Below are positions 7,275 through 16,729 of a stretch of 64,000 nucleotides of DNA, piece by piece. Source of the DNA: UBA1952 sp965246785 (GTDB lineage Bacteria; Bacteroidota; Bacteroidia; Chitinophagales; Chitinophagaceae); contig CBDFFM010000011.1 in assembly GCA_965246785.1 (NCBI GenBank), forward strand, positions 192,427 through 256,426, written 5' to 3'. A program made the position numbers and the translations under genes. The number at the start of each line of letters is the position of its first letter. Position 1 is the first letter of the stretch. The notes under the pieces were generated by a model that was given only the letters and a program-made list of their open reading frames with translations, was not told the DNA's origin and searched no databases.

Positions 7275-9515
7275 ATGTCCGCCACTACCGCCTACATGCC
7301 GCAGGAAGCCACATTGGAGCAAGCCATCAAGCTCGGCCTGCGCGAAGAAGAATTTGAGCAAATCAAGTCCATCCTCGGCCGCACGCCCAACTTCAACGAG
7401 ACGGCCATGTACTCCGTAATGTGGAGCGAGCATTGCAGCTACAAAAACAGCATCAAGTGGCTCAAGACCCTTCCCCGCGATGGTGAAAGGCTGCTGGTAA
7501 AAGCCGGCGAGGAAAACGCCGGCCTCGTGGACATCGGCGACGGCTGGGGCTGCGTTTTTAAGATAGAAAGCCACAATCACCCAAGCGCCATAGAGCCATT
7601 CCAGGGCGCGGCCACCGGCGTAGGCGGCATCCACCGCGATATTTTTACCATGGGTGCGCGGCCAATAGCCGCCCTCAATTCACTCCGCTTCGGCCTGCCG
7701 GATAACCCGAAGACGAAGTGGCTGGTAAAAGGCGTGGTGAAAGGCATCTCTCATTACGGCAACTGCTTCGGCGTGCCCACGCTGGCGGGCGAGGCTTATT
7801 TTGAAGATTGCTATCAGACAAACCCCCTCGTCAACGCCATGAGCGTAGGCGTGGTGCGCGTGGACAAGCCCGGCCAGACGGTAAGCGCCACATCCTATGG
7901 CGCGGGCAATCCCGTGTTTATCGTAGGCGCATCCACCGGAAAAGATGGCATCGGCGGCGCATCCTTCGCATCTGCGGATATTGACGAGAACAGCGCGGAA
8001 AGCCTGCCATCGGTACAGGTCGGCGACCCTTTTGAAGAAAAGAAACTGCTGGAAGCCTGCCTGGAAGTCATTCAGACGGCCGCGGTAATCGGGATGCAGG
8101 ACATGGGCGCGGCGGGCATCACCTGCTCCACGAGCGAGATGAGCGCCAAAGGCGAGCACGGAATGGTCATCCACCTTGACCGCGTACCCACGCGCCAGAA
8201 AGACATGAAGCCCTGGGAAATGCTGCTCTCAGAAAGCCAGGAGCGGATGCTCATAGTCATTAAGAAAGGGCAGGAAGCGGCCGTGCAGGCCGTCTTTGAT
8301 AAATGGGACATCCATTGCGTACAAATCGGCGAGGTGACTACGGAGCAAAGCCTGAAGTACTACATGCACGGCGAGCTAATCGCCGACGTTCCCGGCGAAA
8401 GCCTCGTCCTCGGCGGCGGTGCGCCGGTCTATGAGCGCGAGTATCGGGAGCCGGAATACTTCAAAACGATTCAACGATTCAACGCTTCAACGATTCAACC
8501 CCCTGCTGATTTAAAGGAAGCCGCCTTCCGCCTCATCCAGCTCCCCAACATCGCTTCCAAGCGCTGGATATACGAGCAGTACGACAGCATGGTGATGACA
8601 GGCAATACCCAAACCAATGCGCCCTCAGACGCGGCGGTAGTGCGCGTGCATGGCACCGAGAAAGCGCTCGCCGTTACCACCGATTGCAATAGCCGCTACG
8701 TCTTCGCCGACCCCTACAAGGGCGCGATGATTGCCGTGGCTGAGGCTTCGCGCAATATCGTTTGCTCCGGCGGCATGCCCGTAGCCATTACGAACTGCCT
8801 CAACTTCGGCAATCCCTACAATCCGGAGAATTATTACCAGTTCGTCCACGCTATCAAGGGCATGGGCGAGGCCTGCCGGAAGTTCAATACGCCCGTCACC
8901 GGCGGCAACGTAAGCTTCTATAATCAAGGCCCCGACGGCGCAGTATATCCGACGCCGACAATCGGTATGGTTGGCGTGCTGGATGGAATGGCTAATAAGA
9001 TGACGCTGCGCTTCAAACATGCCGGCGACCTTATCTACCTCATCGGCCAAAGCCGCGAAGACATTGCCTGCTCCGAATACCTGCATCACCTCTGCGGCGT
9101 TACGCACAGCCCGGCTCCGCATTTTGAGCTGGAAGAGGAATATGCCGTGCAGCAAGTCGTAGCTAAGCTCATTGAACGCGGCACCATCCGCTCCGCGCAC
9201 GATGTGAGCGAAGGCGGGCTGTTCGCCTGCTTGCTGGAATGCGCGATGGGCACGGAGCACGGCTTCAATATCCACACTGATGCCGCCATCCGTAAAGATG
9301 CCTTTCTCTTTGGCGAAGCCCAAAGCCGCGTGGTAGTGAGCGTCAATCCCGACCTCAGAGCCCTCTTTGAAGCAGAAGTGCATGGGACTGCGCACAGCCT
9401 GCTGGGCCGCGTATCGCCAACGGCGGAAATCTGCATTGACGATGCCGGCTGGGGATATCTCTCCGAGTGGCAGCAGGCGTACGATACGGCATTGGAGCAG
9501 CTGATAACGGCGTAA
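7275..9515 (+). CDS. purL: Phosphoribosylformylglycinamidine synthase subunit PurL (FGAM synthase II)
   Basis: PurL converts formylglycinamide ribonucleotide to the amidine, using ATP and ammonia supplied through PurQ and PurS. At 746 residues this is the small, multi-subunit-type PurL. Family motifs are seen: YSVMWSEHCSYKNS near residue 45, ESHNHPSAIEPFQGAATGVGG near 95, MGAAGITCS and CLNFGNPYNPE. The start MSATTAYMPQEAT is preferred because a promoter-like element lies directly upstream. A run of degenerate TTCAACGA repeats at 8464-8498 is translated in frame in a linker (FKTIQRFNASTIQPP), an odd insertion. The next gene starts 12 bases after the stop and may be co-transcribed. Confidence 0.96.
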   Translation: MSATTAYMPQEATLEQAIKLGLREEEFEQIKSILGRTPNFNETAMYSVMWSEHCSYKNSIKWLKTLPRDGERLLVKAGEENAGLVDIGDGWGCVFKIESHNHPSAIEPFQGAATGVGGIHRDIFTMGARPIAALNSLRFGLPDNPKTKWLVKGVVKGISHYGNCFGVPTLAGEAYFEDCYQTNPLVNAMSVGVVRVDKPGQTVSATSYGAGNPVFIVGASTGKDGIGGASFASADIDENSAESLPSVQVGDPFEEKKLLEACLEVIQTAAVIGMQDMGAAGITCSTSEMSAKGEHGMVIHLDRVPTRQKDMKPWEMLLSESQERMLIVIKKGQEAAVQAVFDKWDIHCVQIGEVTTEQSLKYYMHGELIADVPGESLVLGGGAPVYEREYREPEYFKTIQRFNASTIQPPADLKEAAFRLIQLPNIASKRWIYEQYDSMVMTGNTQTNAPSDAAVVRVHGTEKALAVTTDCNSRYVFADPYKGAMIAVAEASRNIVCSGGMPVAITNCLNFGNPYNPENYYQFVHAIKGMGEACRKFNTPVTGGNVSFYNQGPDGAVYPTPTIGMVGVLDGMANKMTLRFKHAGDLIYLIGQSREDIACSEYLHHLCGVTHSPAPHFELEEEYAVQQVVAKLIERGTIRSAHDVSEGGLFACLLECAMGTEHGFNIHTDAAIRKDAFLFGEAQSRVVVSVNPDLRALFEAEVHGTAHSLLGRVSPTAEICIDDAGWGYLSEWQQAYDTALEQLITA
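8464..8498 (+). repeat. Short tandem repeat inside purL
   Basis: Four copies of a TTCAACGA-like 8-9-base unit lie in frame in the inter-domain linker of purL. The same kind of repeat occurs between genes at 13142-13165 and 13404-13446. Confidence 0.7.
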
Positions 9516-9526
9516 ACAGCAAGCTA

Positions 9527-11440
9527 ATGGCAAAGCTGCAACACAATCTTGCGCGTCTTTGCTGGACGGTGGCCATTGCCGTCTCTGTCCTGTTCTATGC
9601 GGCTTTTGGCCGCGAAGGCTACAACTTTTACGGCGATGCGCTGGGCTATTACACCTACCTGCCCGCCACCTTCATCTACCACAACCATAAGTCCATCGAG
9701 CGGCTGCCTCAAGACCGGGGCATCCGGCCGTTCATCCACGGCTACATGGCCCAGATTGGCGGCGGGCAGCGCACGCCGAAGGGCTATGTGCTGAATCAAT
9801 ACACCTACGGCGTAGCGCTGATGGAGCTGCCGTTCTTCGCCGCCGCGCACCTTTTTGAGCTGGCGCGAGGGAGCCTGGCAAACGGCTTTTCCACCTCTTA
9901 CCGCTTGGCCATTGATATTTCCTCAATGGTGTGTGGCGCGCTGGGGCTGCTGCTCACCTATCGCGTCTTGCGGCGGCATTTCCCGCCCCACATTGCATCC
10001 ATTACCACCGCGCTACTGCTGATAGGCACCAACCTGTTTTGGTTTTGCCTGCGGCAACAGGGCATGGCGCACGTGCCGCTGTTCTTTCTGTTCGCCCTGC
10101 TGCTTGAGCTGACGGCCATCGTCCATGAGCGCGGGCGCTGGTATCATTTCGCAGCACTTGGCTGCACCGCCGGCCTGATTACGATTATCCGTCCCGTTGA
10201 CGGGCTATGCGTTCTTATTCCGTTGCTGTATGTTGGCAGTAAGCCATTTTTCAGAACGAAGATTGAATTCCTGCACGCCCATTGGCGGCAAATCAGCTTG
10301 GCTTGTATTTGCTTTCTGCTGCCCGTCATCCCGCAAATGCTCTACTGGAATTGGCTGACCGGCTATAACATTTATGATAGCTATGGCCCCGCCCAGACCT
10401 TTGACTTCCGGCATCCGCATCTGTGGCGCGGCATTTTTGGAGCGTCTAACGGTTGGTTGGTTTATACGCCGCTGGTGCTGGCGGCACTTGCGGGTTTTTT
10501 CCTGAGAAAGACGCGTACGATTCCATTCTTTACCGGCTCTCTTCTGCTTATGCTGGGCTACGTGTGGATGGTGTACGCGTGGTATCTGCCCAATTATCCG
10601 AATGGCCTAGGTTCCCGGCCAATGGTTGATGTTTATCCGGTACTTGCCTTTCCGCTGGCTGGGTTTATTGACGGAATTTGGAATGCACGTTGGATAAAAT
10701 GGCCGGCCATTGCCGCCATTATTGCCTGCATATTCATAAACATTCAGTACAGCATTAAAGAGACAACTTCCAGCCTCTGGAGCGAGGATTCAAAGCTCAG
10801 CTTCAATCTAAACACCTTTTTCCGCTACAAGCTCCGCTACGACGACCTTGTGCTCTGGGATTTAGGCGTCCCGCAGCCTCAGCGATTACAATCAACAGGT
10901 AAGCCGTACACGATTGACTTCCGGGATTCGGCGCTGTCGGCGCATGTAGGCTCAGACAGCGTCGGCGGGAAGTATTATTCCATAAAGGAAGGTGAAGAAT
11001 ACAGCCCGGTGGTACTCACGGTTCCCCTCACGGCGCTGTCTGGCGGCAATGCCGGATGGCTGCGCTGCTCCGGGCGCTTCCGCGTATCTGCACCGGTGCT
11101 GGACATTTACAAGAATCACCTGCTCGTCGTGGAGTTGCACCGCGGCGACAGCCTGCTGGCCTGGCACGGCCTGCGCATCAACAATAAGGTGGGCCTGCTG
11201 GAGCCGCAGCACAAGGGCGATGAGCCTCAACTCTTCAGTTTTCGCGACACGCAGTGGGGTACGGTCTCCTGTTTCGTGCCGCTTCCAGCCTATGTAAAAC
11301 CGGGCGACTACATAAAAATGTTTGTCTGGAACATTGGCAAGACGCCAATTGACATTTCGGGCCTCAGCATTGCGGGCGCTGTGGCCAAATATAAAGGCAG
11401 GCGATTGATTCGCCTGCCTTTCTATACGCGGTCTTTCTAG
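9527..11440 (+). CDS. Polytopic membrane protein, GT39/GT-C glycosyltransferase-like
   Basis: This is a 637-residue protein. Roughly the first 420 residues hold about ten membrane segments, starting at residue 10. The first periplasmic loop contains FYGDALGYYTYLPATFIYHN; acidic residues in this loop are typical of GT-C glycosyltransferases that use polyprenyl-phosphate sugars. The last 170 residues form a soluble beta-rich domain. I infer a sugar or lipid-carrier transferase of the envelope, but no substrate can be named. ATG at 9527 was chosen because the upstream in-frame start lies inside purL. It converges with the GG-leader peptide gene, stop codons 3 bases apart, and no terminator is visible between them. 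Confidence 0.6.
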   Translation: MAKLQHNLARLCWTVAIAVSVLFYAAFGREGYNFYGDALGYYTYLPATFIYHNHKSIERLPQDRGIRPFIHGYMAQIGGGQRTPKGYVLNQYTYGVALMELPFFAAAHLFELARGSLANGFSTSYRLAIDISSMVCGALGLLLTYRVLRRHFPPHIASITTALLLIGTNLFWFCLRQQGMAHVPLFFLFALLLELTAIVHERGRWYHFAALGCTAGLITIIRPVDGLCVLIPLLYVGSKPFFRTKIEFLHAHWRQISLACICFLLPVIPQMLYWNWLTGYNIYDSYGPAQTFDFRHPHLWRGIFGASNGWLVYTPLVLAALAGFFLRKTRTIPFFTGSLLLMLGYVWMVYAWYLPNYPNGLGSRPMVDVYPVLAFPLAGFIDGIWNARWIKWPAIAAIIACIFINIQYSIKETTSSLWSEDSKLSFNLNTFFRYKLRYDDLVLWDLGVPQPQRLQSTGKPYTIDFRDSALSAHVGSDSVGGKYYSIKEGEEYSPVVLTVPLTALSGGNAGWLRCSGRFRVSAPVLDIYKNHLLVVELHRGDSLLAWHGLRINNKVGLLEPQHKGDEPQLFSFRDTQWGTVSCFVPLPAYVKPGDYIKMFVWNIGKTPIDISGLSIAGAVAKYKGRRLIRLPFYTRSF

Positions 11441-11443
11441 CCG

Positions 11444-11665
11444 CTATCTGATGTATGGGCCGCCGTTATCGTCGTTCACGCCGCTGTCGCCTGTTGAGGT
11501 ACCGCTGTCTTGTGTCAATCCTTGCTGACCGTCATCCGCGATGTAGCCGTTAGCCTGTTCGGGCCATATCCACGGCATGGCACTGCCGCCGCCGGGCGGG
11601 GGCGGCATCATCTGGCCGCCGTTGGTGGATTGGAGTTCCTGCTGATTCAGTTCGTTCGTCTTCAT
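11444..11665 (-). CDS. GG-leader peptide (bacteriocin/RiPP-like precursor)
   Basis: This is a 73-residue peptide starting MKTNELNQQELQSTNGG. The LxxQELxxxxGG leader is the double-glycine type cleaved by C39-peptidase ABC exporters and is common in Bacteroidota natural-product precursors. The putative core after Gly17 is rich in Pro, Gly and Asp, carries two Trp residues (PWIWPEQ) and has no Cys. No C39 transporter or modifying enzyme lies nearby, so it would be an orphan precursor. Product class and activity are unknown. Confidence 0.65.
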   Translation of the reverse strand: MKTNELNQQELQSTNGGQMMPPPPGGGSAMPWIWPEQANGYIADDGQQGLTQDSGTSTGDSGVNDDNGGPYIR

Positions 11666-11791
11666 GGTCTTTGGTTTTGTCTGTTATTAGAAAAGCTTTT
11701 CCGGCGGTTGTCCGCACTTACTGCATAAATAATCGGCCATCAGGCATTTACGATTCTTAAAGCTCTGCCAATAGACTGCTTCTTTATTAGA

Positions 11792-11816
11792 AAAGCCCCT
11801 GCATTGCAAGGGCTTT
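11792..11816. terminator. Terminator downstream of the thiolase gene
   Basis: AAAGCCCCTGCA (11792-11803) pairs with 11805-11816 over 12 positions with one mismatch. A/T runs follow on the minus-strand side. It lies just after the thiolase stop, reading leftward. Confidence 0.7.
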
Positions 11817-11844
11817 AATTATCAATCTCTGGTTGTCAAGCTTA

Positions 11845-13023
11845 TTACAGCCGCTCCAGTACCATAGCGCTGCCACCGCCACCACCGTTGCAGATGCCGG
11901 CTGCGCCAATCTTTGCGCCCTTCTGGCCCAGCACATTCAGCAGCGTCACAAGGATGCGCGCACCGGATGCGCCAAGCGGGTGGCCCAGTGAGATGGCGCC
12001 GCCGTTCAGGTTCACCTGGTCGGGGCGAAGCTTCATGCGGCGGCTGTTTTCCAGCGCCACTACGCTGAAGGCTTCGTTCAGCTCAAAGTATTCAATGTCT
12101 TCCATCTTCAGGCCGGCCTTAGCTACCGCCTTCGGCACCGCCACGCTCGGCGAGGTGGTAAACCACTCCGGTGCCTGCTCAATATCCGCGTAGCTGAGGA
12201 TGCGGGCAAGAGGCTTCACGCCCAGCTCTTTTGCCTTTTCGGCGCTCATAATCACGAGGGCAGCCGCGCCGTCATTCATCGTGGAAGAATTGGCCGCCGT
12301 CACGGAACCGCCCTTGATAAAGGCGGAGCGCAGGCCCGGAATCTTCTCAAACTTCACATTCCAGGGCTCTTCGTCCTTGTCCATAATCTTTGGGTCGCCA
12401 GAGCGCTGCGGTACTTCTACCGGTACAATCTCGTCTGCAAAGCGGCCTTCATTCCAAGCCGCCTGGCTGCGCTGATAGCTCTGGATAGCATAGGCGTCTT
12501 GGTCTTCGCGGGATACGCCGCACTCGCTGGCACACAGTTCGGCTGCATTGCCCATTGCATAGTTGTGATACACGTCCGTCAGGCCATCATGCGCCAGGCC
12601 ATCCACCATGTTTGCATCGCCAAACTTGTTGCCCCAGCGCTGGCTCGGGTTGTAGAAGGGCACATTGCTCATGCTCTCCATACCGCCGGCTACCACCACA
12701 TCCGCATCGCCGGCCATGATGGCCTGCACGCCCTGGCTCACAGCCTTCATACCGGAGGCGCAGACTTTATTCACCGTCGTACAGGGAATATTGTCCGGCA
12801 GCCCGGCAAACTTAGCGGCCTGTCTTGCGGGAGCCTGGCCCAGGTTGGCCTGAAGCACACAGCCCATTAATACCTCATCCACATCTTCCGGCTTAATGCC
12901 GGCGCGCTCTACAGCCGCCTTTATAGCAATAGCGCCAAGGCGGGTCGCCGTCAAATCTTTCAGGGAGCCGCCCCAGCTACCCATAGGGGTGCGCACCGCG
13001 GCGGCGATGACTACTTCTTTCAT
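11845..13023 (-). CDS. Acetyl-CoA C-acyltransferase (thiolase)
   Basis: This 392-residue thiolase catalyses Claisen condensation of two acetyl-CoA to acetoacetyl-CoA, or the reverse thiolysis. All catalytic residues are present: nucleophile Cys88 in NKVCASGMKAV, His348 in GHPLGASGAR and Cys378 in CNGGGGGSAM. Length and the MSVMW-free, AtoB-like sequence favour a biosynthetic or degradative acetyl-CoA acetyltransferase over FadA, but the two cannot be separated without a tree. A TACCTTTA sequence at 13070-13077 (minus strand) is a plausible -7 element, giving a 45-base leader. It is monocistronic, with a terminator at 11792. Confidence 0.93.
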   Translation of the reverse strand: MKEVVIAAAVRTPMGSWGGSLKDLTATRLGAIAIKAAVERAGIKPEDVDEVLMGCVLQANLGQAPARQAAKFAGLPDNIPCTTVNKVCASGMKAVSQGVQAIMAGDADVVVAGGMESMSNVPFYNPSQRWGNKFGDANMVDGLAHDGLTDVYHNYAMGNAAELCASECGVSREDQDAYAIQSYQRSQAAWNEGRFADEIVPVEVPQRSGDPKIMDKDEEPWNVKFEKIPGLRSAFIKGGSVTAANSSTMNDGAAALVIMSAEKAKELGVKPLARILSYADIEQAPEWFTTSPSVAVPKAVAKAGLKMEDIEYFELNEAFSVVALENSRRMKLRPDQVNLNGGAISLGHPLGASGARILVTLLNVLGQKGAKIGAAGICNGGGGGSAMVLERL

Positions 13024-13141
13024 CTTGTTTCTTTCGGGGAAATTATTTTAGAAAATACGGTTAACGCCCTAAAGGTAGCTAATCGCGTGCCGCATCAAGC
13101 GGCGCATAGAGCGGCTTTACAGGGGTATAACGGGTGTGGAA

Positions 13142-13446
13142 GTTGAACGGGTTGAACGGGTTAAGAAGTGTTGGGCCAATGCTTTAGGCTACATGCTACT
13201 TATGGGACGCGTCAAGCGTCCCGGTCGCTAAGCGGAGCCGAAGCGCCTATTCGTTTGCTGTGCACATATCATCCGGGTAGGCGCTTCGGCTCCGCTCAGC
13301 GACCGGGCTTTCTACGAAAGCCCATAAGTAGCATCTGCTTAAAGCATTTGCTCTTTGTGGAACCGGGCAGCCCCTCTGTGCGCGAGGTATGCCTGTGGAC
13401 TTGTTCAACCCGTTTAACCCGTTCAACTCGCTCAACCTGTTCAACT
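13142..13446. repeat. Large nested palindrome (about 300 bp) with short-repeat ends
   Basis: The gap between the thiolase and TonB-receptor genes is one long imperfect palindrome. The innermost arms, 13220-13249 and 13278-13307, match at 29 of 30 positions (core GGAGCCGAAGCGCCTA). Outer arms 13178-13206 and 13321-13348 match almost fully. Two small hairpins sit between the arm pairs (13207-13219 and 13308-13320), giving a four-way-junction shape. The ends carry GTTGAACGGG repeats (13142-13165) and their inverse (13404-13446). No protein is encoded. It looks like a non-autonomous palindromic element or a structured RNA. Confidence 0.75.
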
Positions 13447-15912
13447 CTAAAACCGCACGATCAACTTCACATTCAAAAGCCGTGAGGTCAGCCGGTTAGG
13501 TACGGCAAAGGACTTGCCGCTTGTCTGGTCTTGAATGTAAGTGTAGGAAAGCGTGTTCTGGATGCCCAGCAGGTTGAAGACTTCCAGCCCGGCCCAGATG
13601 CTTTCCAGCTTAGAGAACATAGAATAGCGCGGGCGCTGCTTGCGGGCGCCGTCCAGCAGCAGGGCGGAGAAACCGATGTCCACGCGTTTGTAATCCGGCA
13701 GGCGCAGCATCGTGCCGGAGCGTGTGGATTCTGATTGATAGAATGGAATGCCGGTGGCGTAGATGAGGTTAAGGTTCACGCGGAAATTCTTGTTGTGCGG
13801 CAGGTAATCCTGTAGGAACATGCCGAACATGAAGCGCTGGTCGGTTGGGCGGGGGGTATAGCCGGGGTGTGATGTGTCAATCGCGTGCCCGCCGGAATCT
13901 CGGACAACGACAAAGTCGTCCGTCAGGTCTTCCTGCGTATTCATCGCGCCGATGCTCACCCAAGATGTGGCGTCCTTCACCAGCTCGCCGTAAAGACGTA
14001 CCTCGCCACCGTAAGCGTAGCCGTTGGAATTGTTCTTGCCGGAATAGCGGATGCGCACATCCTCATAGACGTAGGGCACGAGGTCGGTCAATTCCTTGTA
14101 ATAGACCTCCGTGGTGAGCTTGATGGCACGGCTGCCCCAGCGGTAATTATGCTCCGTGCCCAGCAGGCCCTGAATGCTCTTCTGCGATTTCAGGTCTTTA
14201 TTGATGCTGCCGTCGTAAGCACGCATCTCGCGGTAGAAGGGAGGCTGCACATACACGCCCGCGGCAGCTTTGAAGAGCACATCCCGCTTCCAGCGCAGCG
14301 GGCGATAAGTGGCTTGCACGCGTGGGGAGACGTCAAGCTCGCCGTTCAGGTCGTTGTAAAGGGCGCGCACGCCAACGGAAAGGTTCACATGATTAGAGTC
14401 AGAGCCGAGCCGGAAGTTGTCCTGCAGAAATCCCGAGTAGCGCATGTAGTTGAAGTCGGCTTTGGAGTTAATGTAGCGCTTCATCGTAATGGTTGCGTCC
14501 GGATTAAAGGGCTGGTTGAAGCCGGCGGAATCGCGGCGCTCCCATTCGTGCAGCTTGTCGGAGATGCCGGTGGCCTGCGCGTCCACGCCCCAGAGAATGG
14601 TGTGCTTCCCACCGTCGTAAGAGCCGCGATGTGCGATGGTGCCAACGTTCACATCCAAGTAATTCCGGGCGTAATTCTGAATGATGCCTGTGCCGATGGC
14701 GTACTTAATCTGCCCGAAATTGGTCTTGCCCAAATCCGTTTCCAGCGCGCCCAGCAGGTACTCGCCGGAGATGTCGTATGTCTCCACCTCGTGCGTCTGG
14801 AAGCCGGAGGCCAGCAGCTTGAGCCGCACTTTGGCCGAAGGCCGGTGCGTCACGGATAGGCCCGCGAAGCGGGAATCAAACTGGTCTATCTCGCCGCCAT
14901 TGTAGAAGACTTTCAGCTGATAAGCCTGGTCAATGACGCCAAACGTCGTCGTGCTTTCTTCCGGAATAAGCGAGAAGCGGTTGCGCGCATAGTTGCCAAT
15001 CGCCTCTATCTCCCAGCGCGGGTTGAAGCGGTAAGTAACCAGCGCCTGAATGTCGGTGAAGGATGGATTGTAAACGCCCTTCGTAGGCTGCGACTGCAAC
15101 AGATACTGATTGCTCTTCTGCCGCGCGCCGATGAGGTACGTAAACTTCTCATTGCGCGAAGCCCCTTCCAGCGAAAGGCTCCCGCCAAGCAGCGATGCCA
15201 TCGCCGTACCCGCAAACTTCTTAGGCCGCTTGTACGTCACATCCAGCACCGACGACAGCTTATCCCCATACTTTGCCTGAAAGCCGCCGAGCGAGAACGA
15301 AACGCTGCTCACCAAATCCGAATTCACAAACGAAAGCCCTTCCTGCTGCCCGGAGCGCACGAGGAAGGGCCGCCCGATTTCAAAGTCATTGACGTAAACA
15401 AGGTTCTCATCGTAATTGCCGCCGCGCACGGTGTACTGGCTCGTCAGCTCATTGCGCGTGCCTACGAGGCTCTTGATTTGCGCCGTGATGCCGTCGGTTG
15501 TGCTTACCAGCTCATTGCTCTTGGATGGGTCAAGGAGATACACGCTGCCTGCTTCATTCGGCGTGCGGCTTTCGCGCTTTATCACCTCGTCTATCACCGT
15601 GCTGCGGCCTTTGAGCACGATATCCACGACGCGCGTCTCGCCGGCGCTGAGGTTGAAGTACTGCTTCACCGCCTCCGTGCTCACGTATGAATATACGAGC
15701 GTGATGCGCTTGCCGGCAGGCACTTCCAGCTTATACTTTCCCAGCGGGTCGGATTGGGTGCCGGCGGCCTCGCCGGATAGGGAGATGGTGGCGAGCTCAA
15801 TGGCCCGGCCACCCGCATCGCGCACGGTGCCGGTGACGGTGGCCGTCTGGGCATCAGCGCCCGCTGCAATCAAAAGCAGGAAAACAATCAGAATCGCGGC
15901 GCGGTGCATCAT
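13447..15912 (-). CDS. TonB-dependent outer-membrane receptor with CarboxypepD-reg domain
   Basis: A receptor of about 821 residues. It has a signal peptide (MMHRAAILIVFLLLIAAGADAQ), then a carboxypeptidase-regulatory-like beta domain (TVTGTVRDAGGRAIELATISL, about residues 25-105), then a TonB plug (QYTVRGGNYDENLVYVNDFEIGRPF) and a long beta-barrel ending in LNVKLIVRF. Such receptors take up siderophores, metals or glycans using TonB energy. No SusD partner or ligand clue is adjacent. An upstream in-frame ATG at 15936 exists, but the ATG at 15912 gives a standard signal peptide. rpe is upstream on the same strand with a short gap, so co-transcription is possible. Confidence 0.9.
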   Translation of the reverse strand: MMHRAAILIVFLLLIAAGADAQTATVTGTVRDAGGRAIELATISLSGEAAGTQSDPLGKYKLEVPAGKRITLVYSYVSTEAVKQYFNLSAGETRVVDIVLKGRSTVIDEVIKRESRTPNEAGSVYLLDPSKSNELVSTTDGITAQIKSLVGTRNELTSQYTVRGGNYDENLVYVNDFEIGRPFLVRSGQQEGLSFVNSDLVSSVSFSLGGFQAKYGDKLSSVLDVTYKRPKKFAGTAMASLLGGSLSLEGASRNEKFTYLIGARQKSNQYLLQSQPTKGVYNPSFTDIQALVTYRFNPRWEIEAIGNYARNRFSLIPEESTTTFGVIDQAYQLKVFYNGGEIDQFDSRFAGLSVTHRPSAKVRLKLLASGFQTHEVETYDISGEYLLGALETDLGKTNFGQIKYAIGTGIIQNYARNYLDVNVGTIAHRGSYDGGKHTILWGVDAQATGISDKLHEWERRDSAGFNQPFNPDATITMKRYINSKADFNYMRYSGFLQDNFRLGSDSNHVNLSVGVRALYNDLNGELDVSPRVQATYRPLRWKRDVLFKAAAGVYVQPPFYREMRAYDGSINKDLKSQKSIQGLLGTEHNYRWGSRAIKLTTEVYYKELTDLVPYVYEDVRIRYSGKNNSNGYAYGGEVRLYGELVKDATSWVSIGAMNTQEDLTDDFVVVRDSGGHAIDTSHPGYTPRPTDQRFMFGMFLQDYLPHNKNFRVNLNLIYATGIPFYQSESTRSGTMLRLPDYKRVDIGFSALLLDGARKQRPRYSMFSKLESIWAGLEVFNLLGIQNTLSYTYIQDQTSGKSFAVPNRLTSRLLNVKLIVRF

Positions 15913-15941
15913 CAGGGCAAAAGAACGATTAAACACGGCAT

Positions 15942-16595
15942 TTATTTCCCCGCCTTATGCAGCTTATGGATTGTATCCGCCGGGTCAGAGGATGAAAACA
16001 CCGTATTCCCCGCTACCAGCACATCCGCGCCCGCGGCTATAATTGTCCCCGCATTCTCCAGCGTTACGCCGCCATCTACTTCTATCAGCGTTGGCGCGCC
16101 AGTGGCTTGTATGAGCTGCTTCAGCGCAGCCACTTTCTTCAGTGTCTGCGGGATAAAGCTCTGTCCGCCGAAGCCCGGGTTCACGCTCATCATGCACACC
16201 AGGTCAATGTCCATAATCACATCCTCCAGCGCACTCACCGGCGTGTGCGGGTTCAGCGCTACGCCCACCTTCATGCCGTAGCTTTTTATGGCCTGCAATG
16301 ACCGGTGCAGGTGCGTGGATGCCTCTATATGAATGCTCAGGTAATCCGCGCCGGCGGCGGCGAACTGCTCAAAGTATTTCTCCGGCTCCACAATCATCAG
16401 GTGCACGTCCAGCGGCTTCTTGCTCGCCTTCTTTGCCGCCGCGAGGAGGGGGAAGCCGAAGGAGATATTGGGCACAAAGCGGCCGTCCATTACATCGCAG
16501 TGGAGCCAGCCCGCGTCGGAGGCGTTAATCATGTTGATGTCGCGCTCTAGGTGCAGGAAGTTGGCGGAGAGGAGGGAGGGGGCTATGATGGGCAT
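15942..16595 (-). CDS. rpe: Ribulose-phosphate 3-epimerase
   Basis: This 217-residue TIM-barrel enzyme interconverts ribulose-5-phosphate and xylulose-5-phosphate in the pentose phosphate pathway. It begins MPIIAPSLLSANF, the usual family N-terminus, so the in-frame extension upstream to 16694 is not used. Metal ligands are present: His32 and Asp34 in LHCDVMDG, His65 in LDVHLMI and Asp174 in EVDGG. The phosphate-binding segment VNPGFGGQSF is intact. The leader contains a short tandem repeat of ATTACCGC type (16608-16635, reverse strand). Confidence 0.96.
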   Translation of the reverse strand: MPIIAPSLLSANFLHLERDINMINASDAGWLHCDVMDGRFVPNISFGFPLLAAAKKASKKPLDVHLMIVEPEKYFEQFAAAGADYLSIHIEASTHLHRSLQAIKSYGMKVGVALNPHTPVSALEDVIMDIDLVCMMSVNPGFGGQSFIPQTLKKVAALKQLIQATGAPTLIEVDGGVTLENAGTIIAAGADVLVAGNTVFSSSDPADTIHKLHKAGK

Positions 16596-16729
16596 CTTTA
16601 TTAATGTGGGAATGCGGTAATGCGGTAATGTGTACGTGGGGATTTTTATTGAGTCGGCTTTTAGTTCGCTATTTGGCAAAGTTGCGTCGCACACTGAGGG
16701 GCCTTCCTATCCATCAGCTTTTCATGTGA

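Noticed and set aside
13885..14859. 324-codon plus-strand frame
   Set aside because: It is antisense to the TonB-dependent receptor, whose domains are clear.
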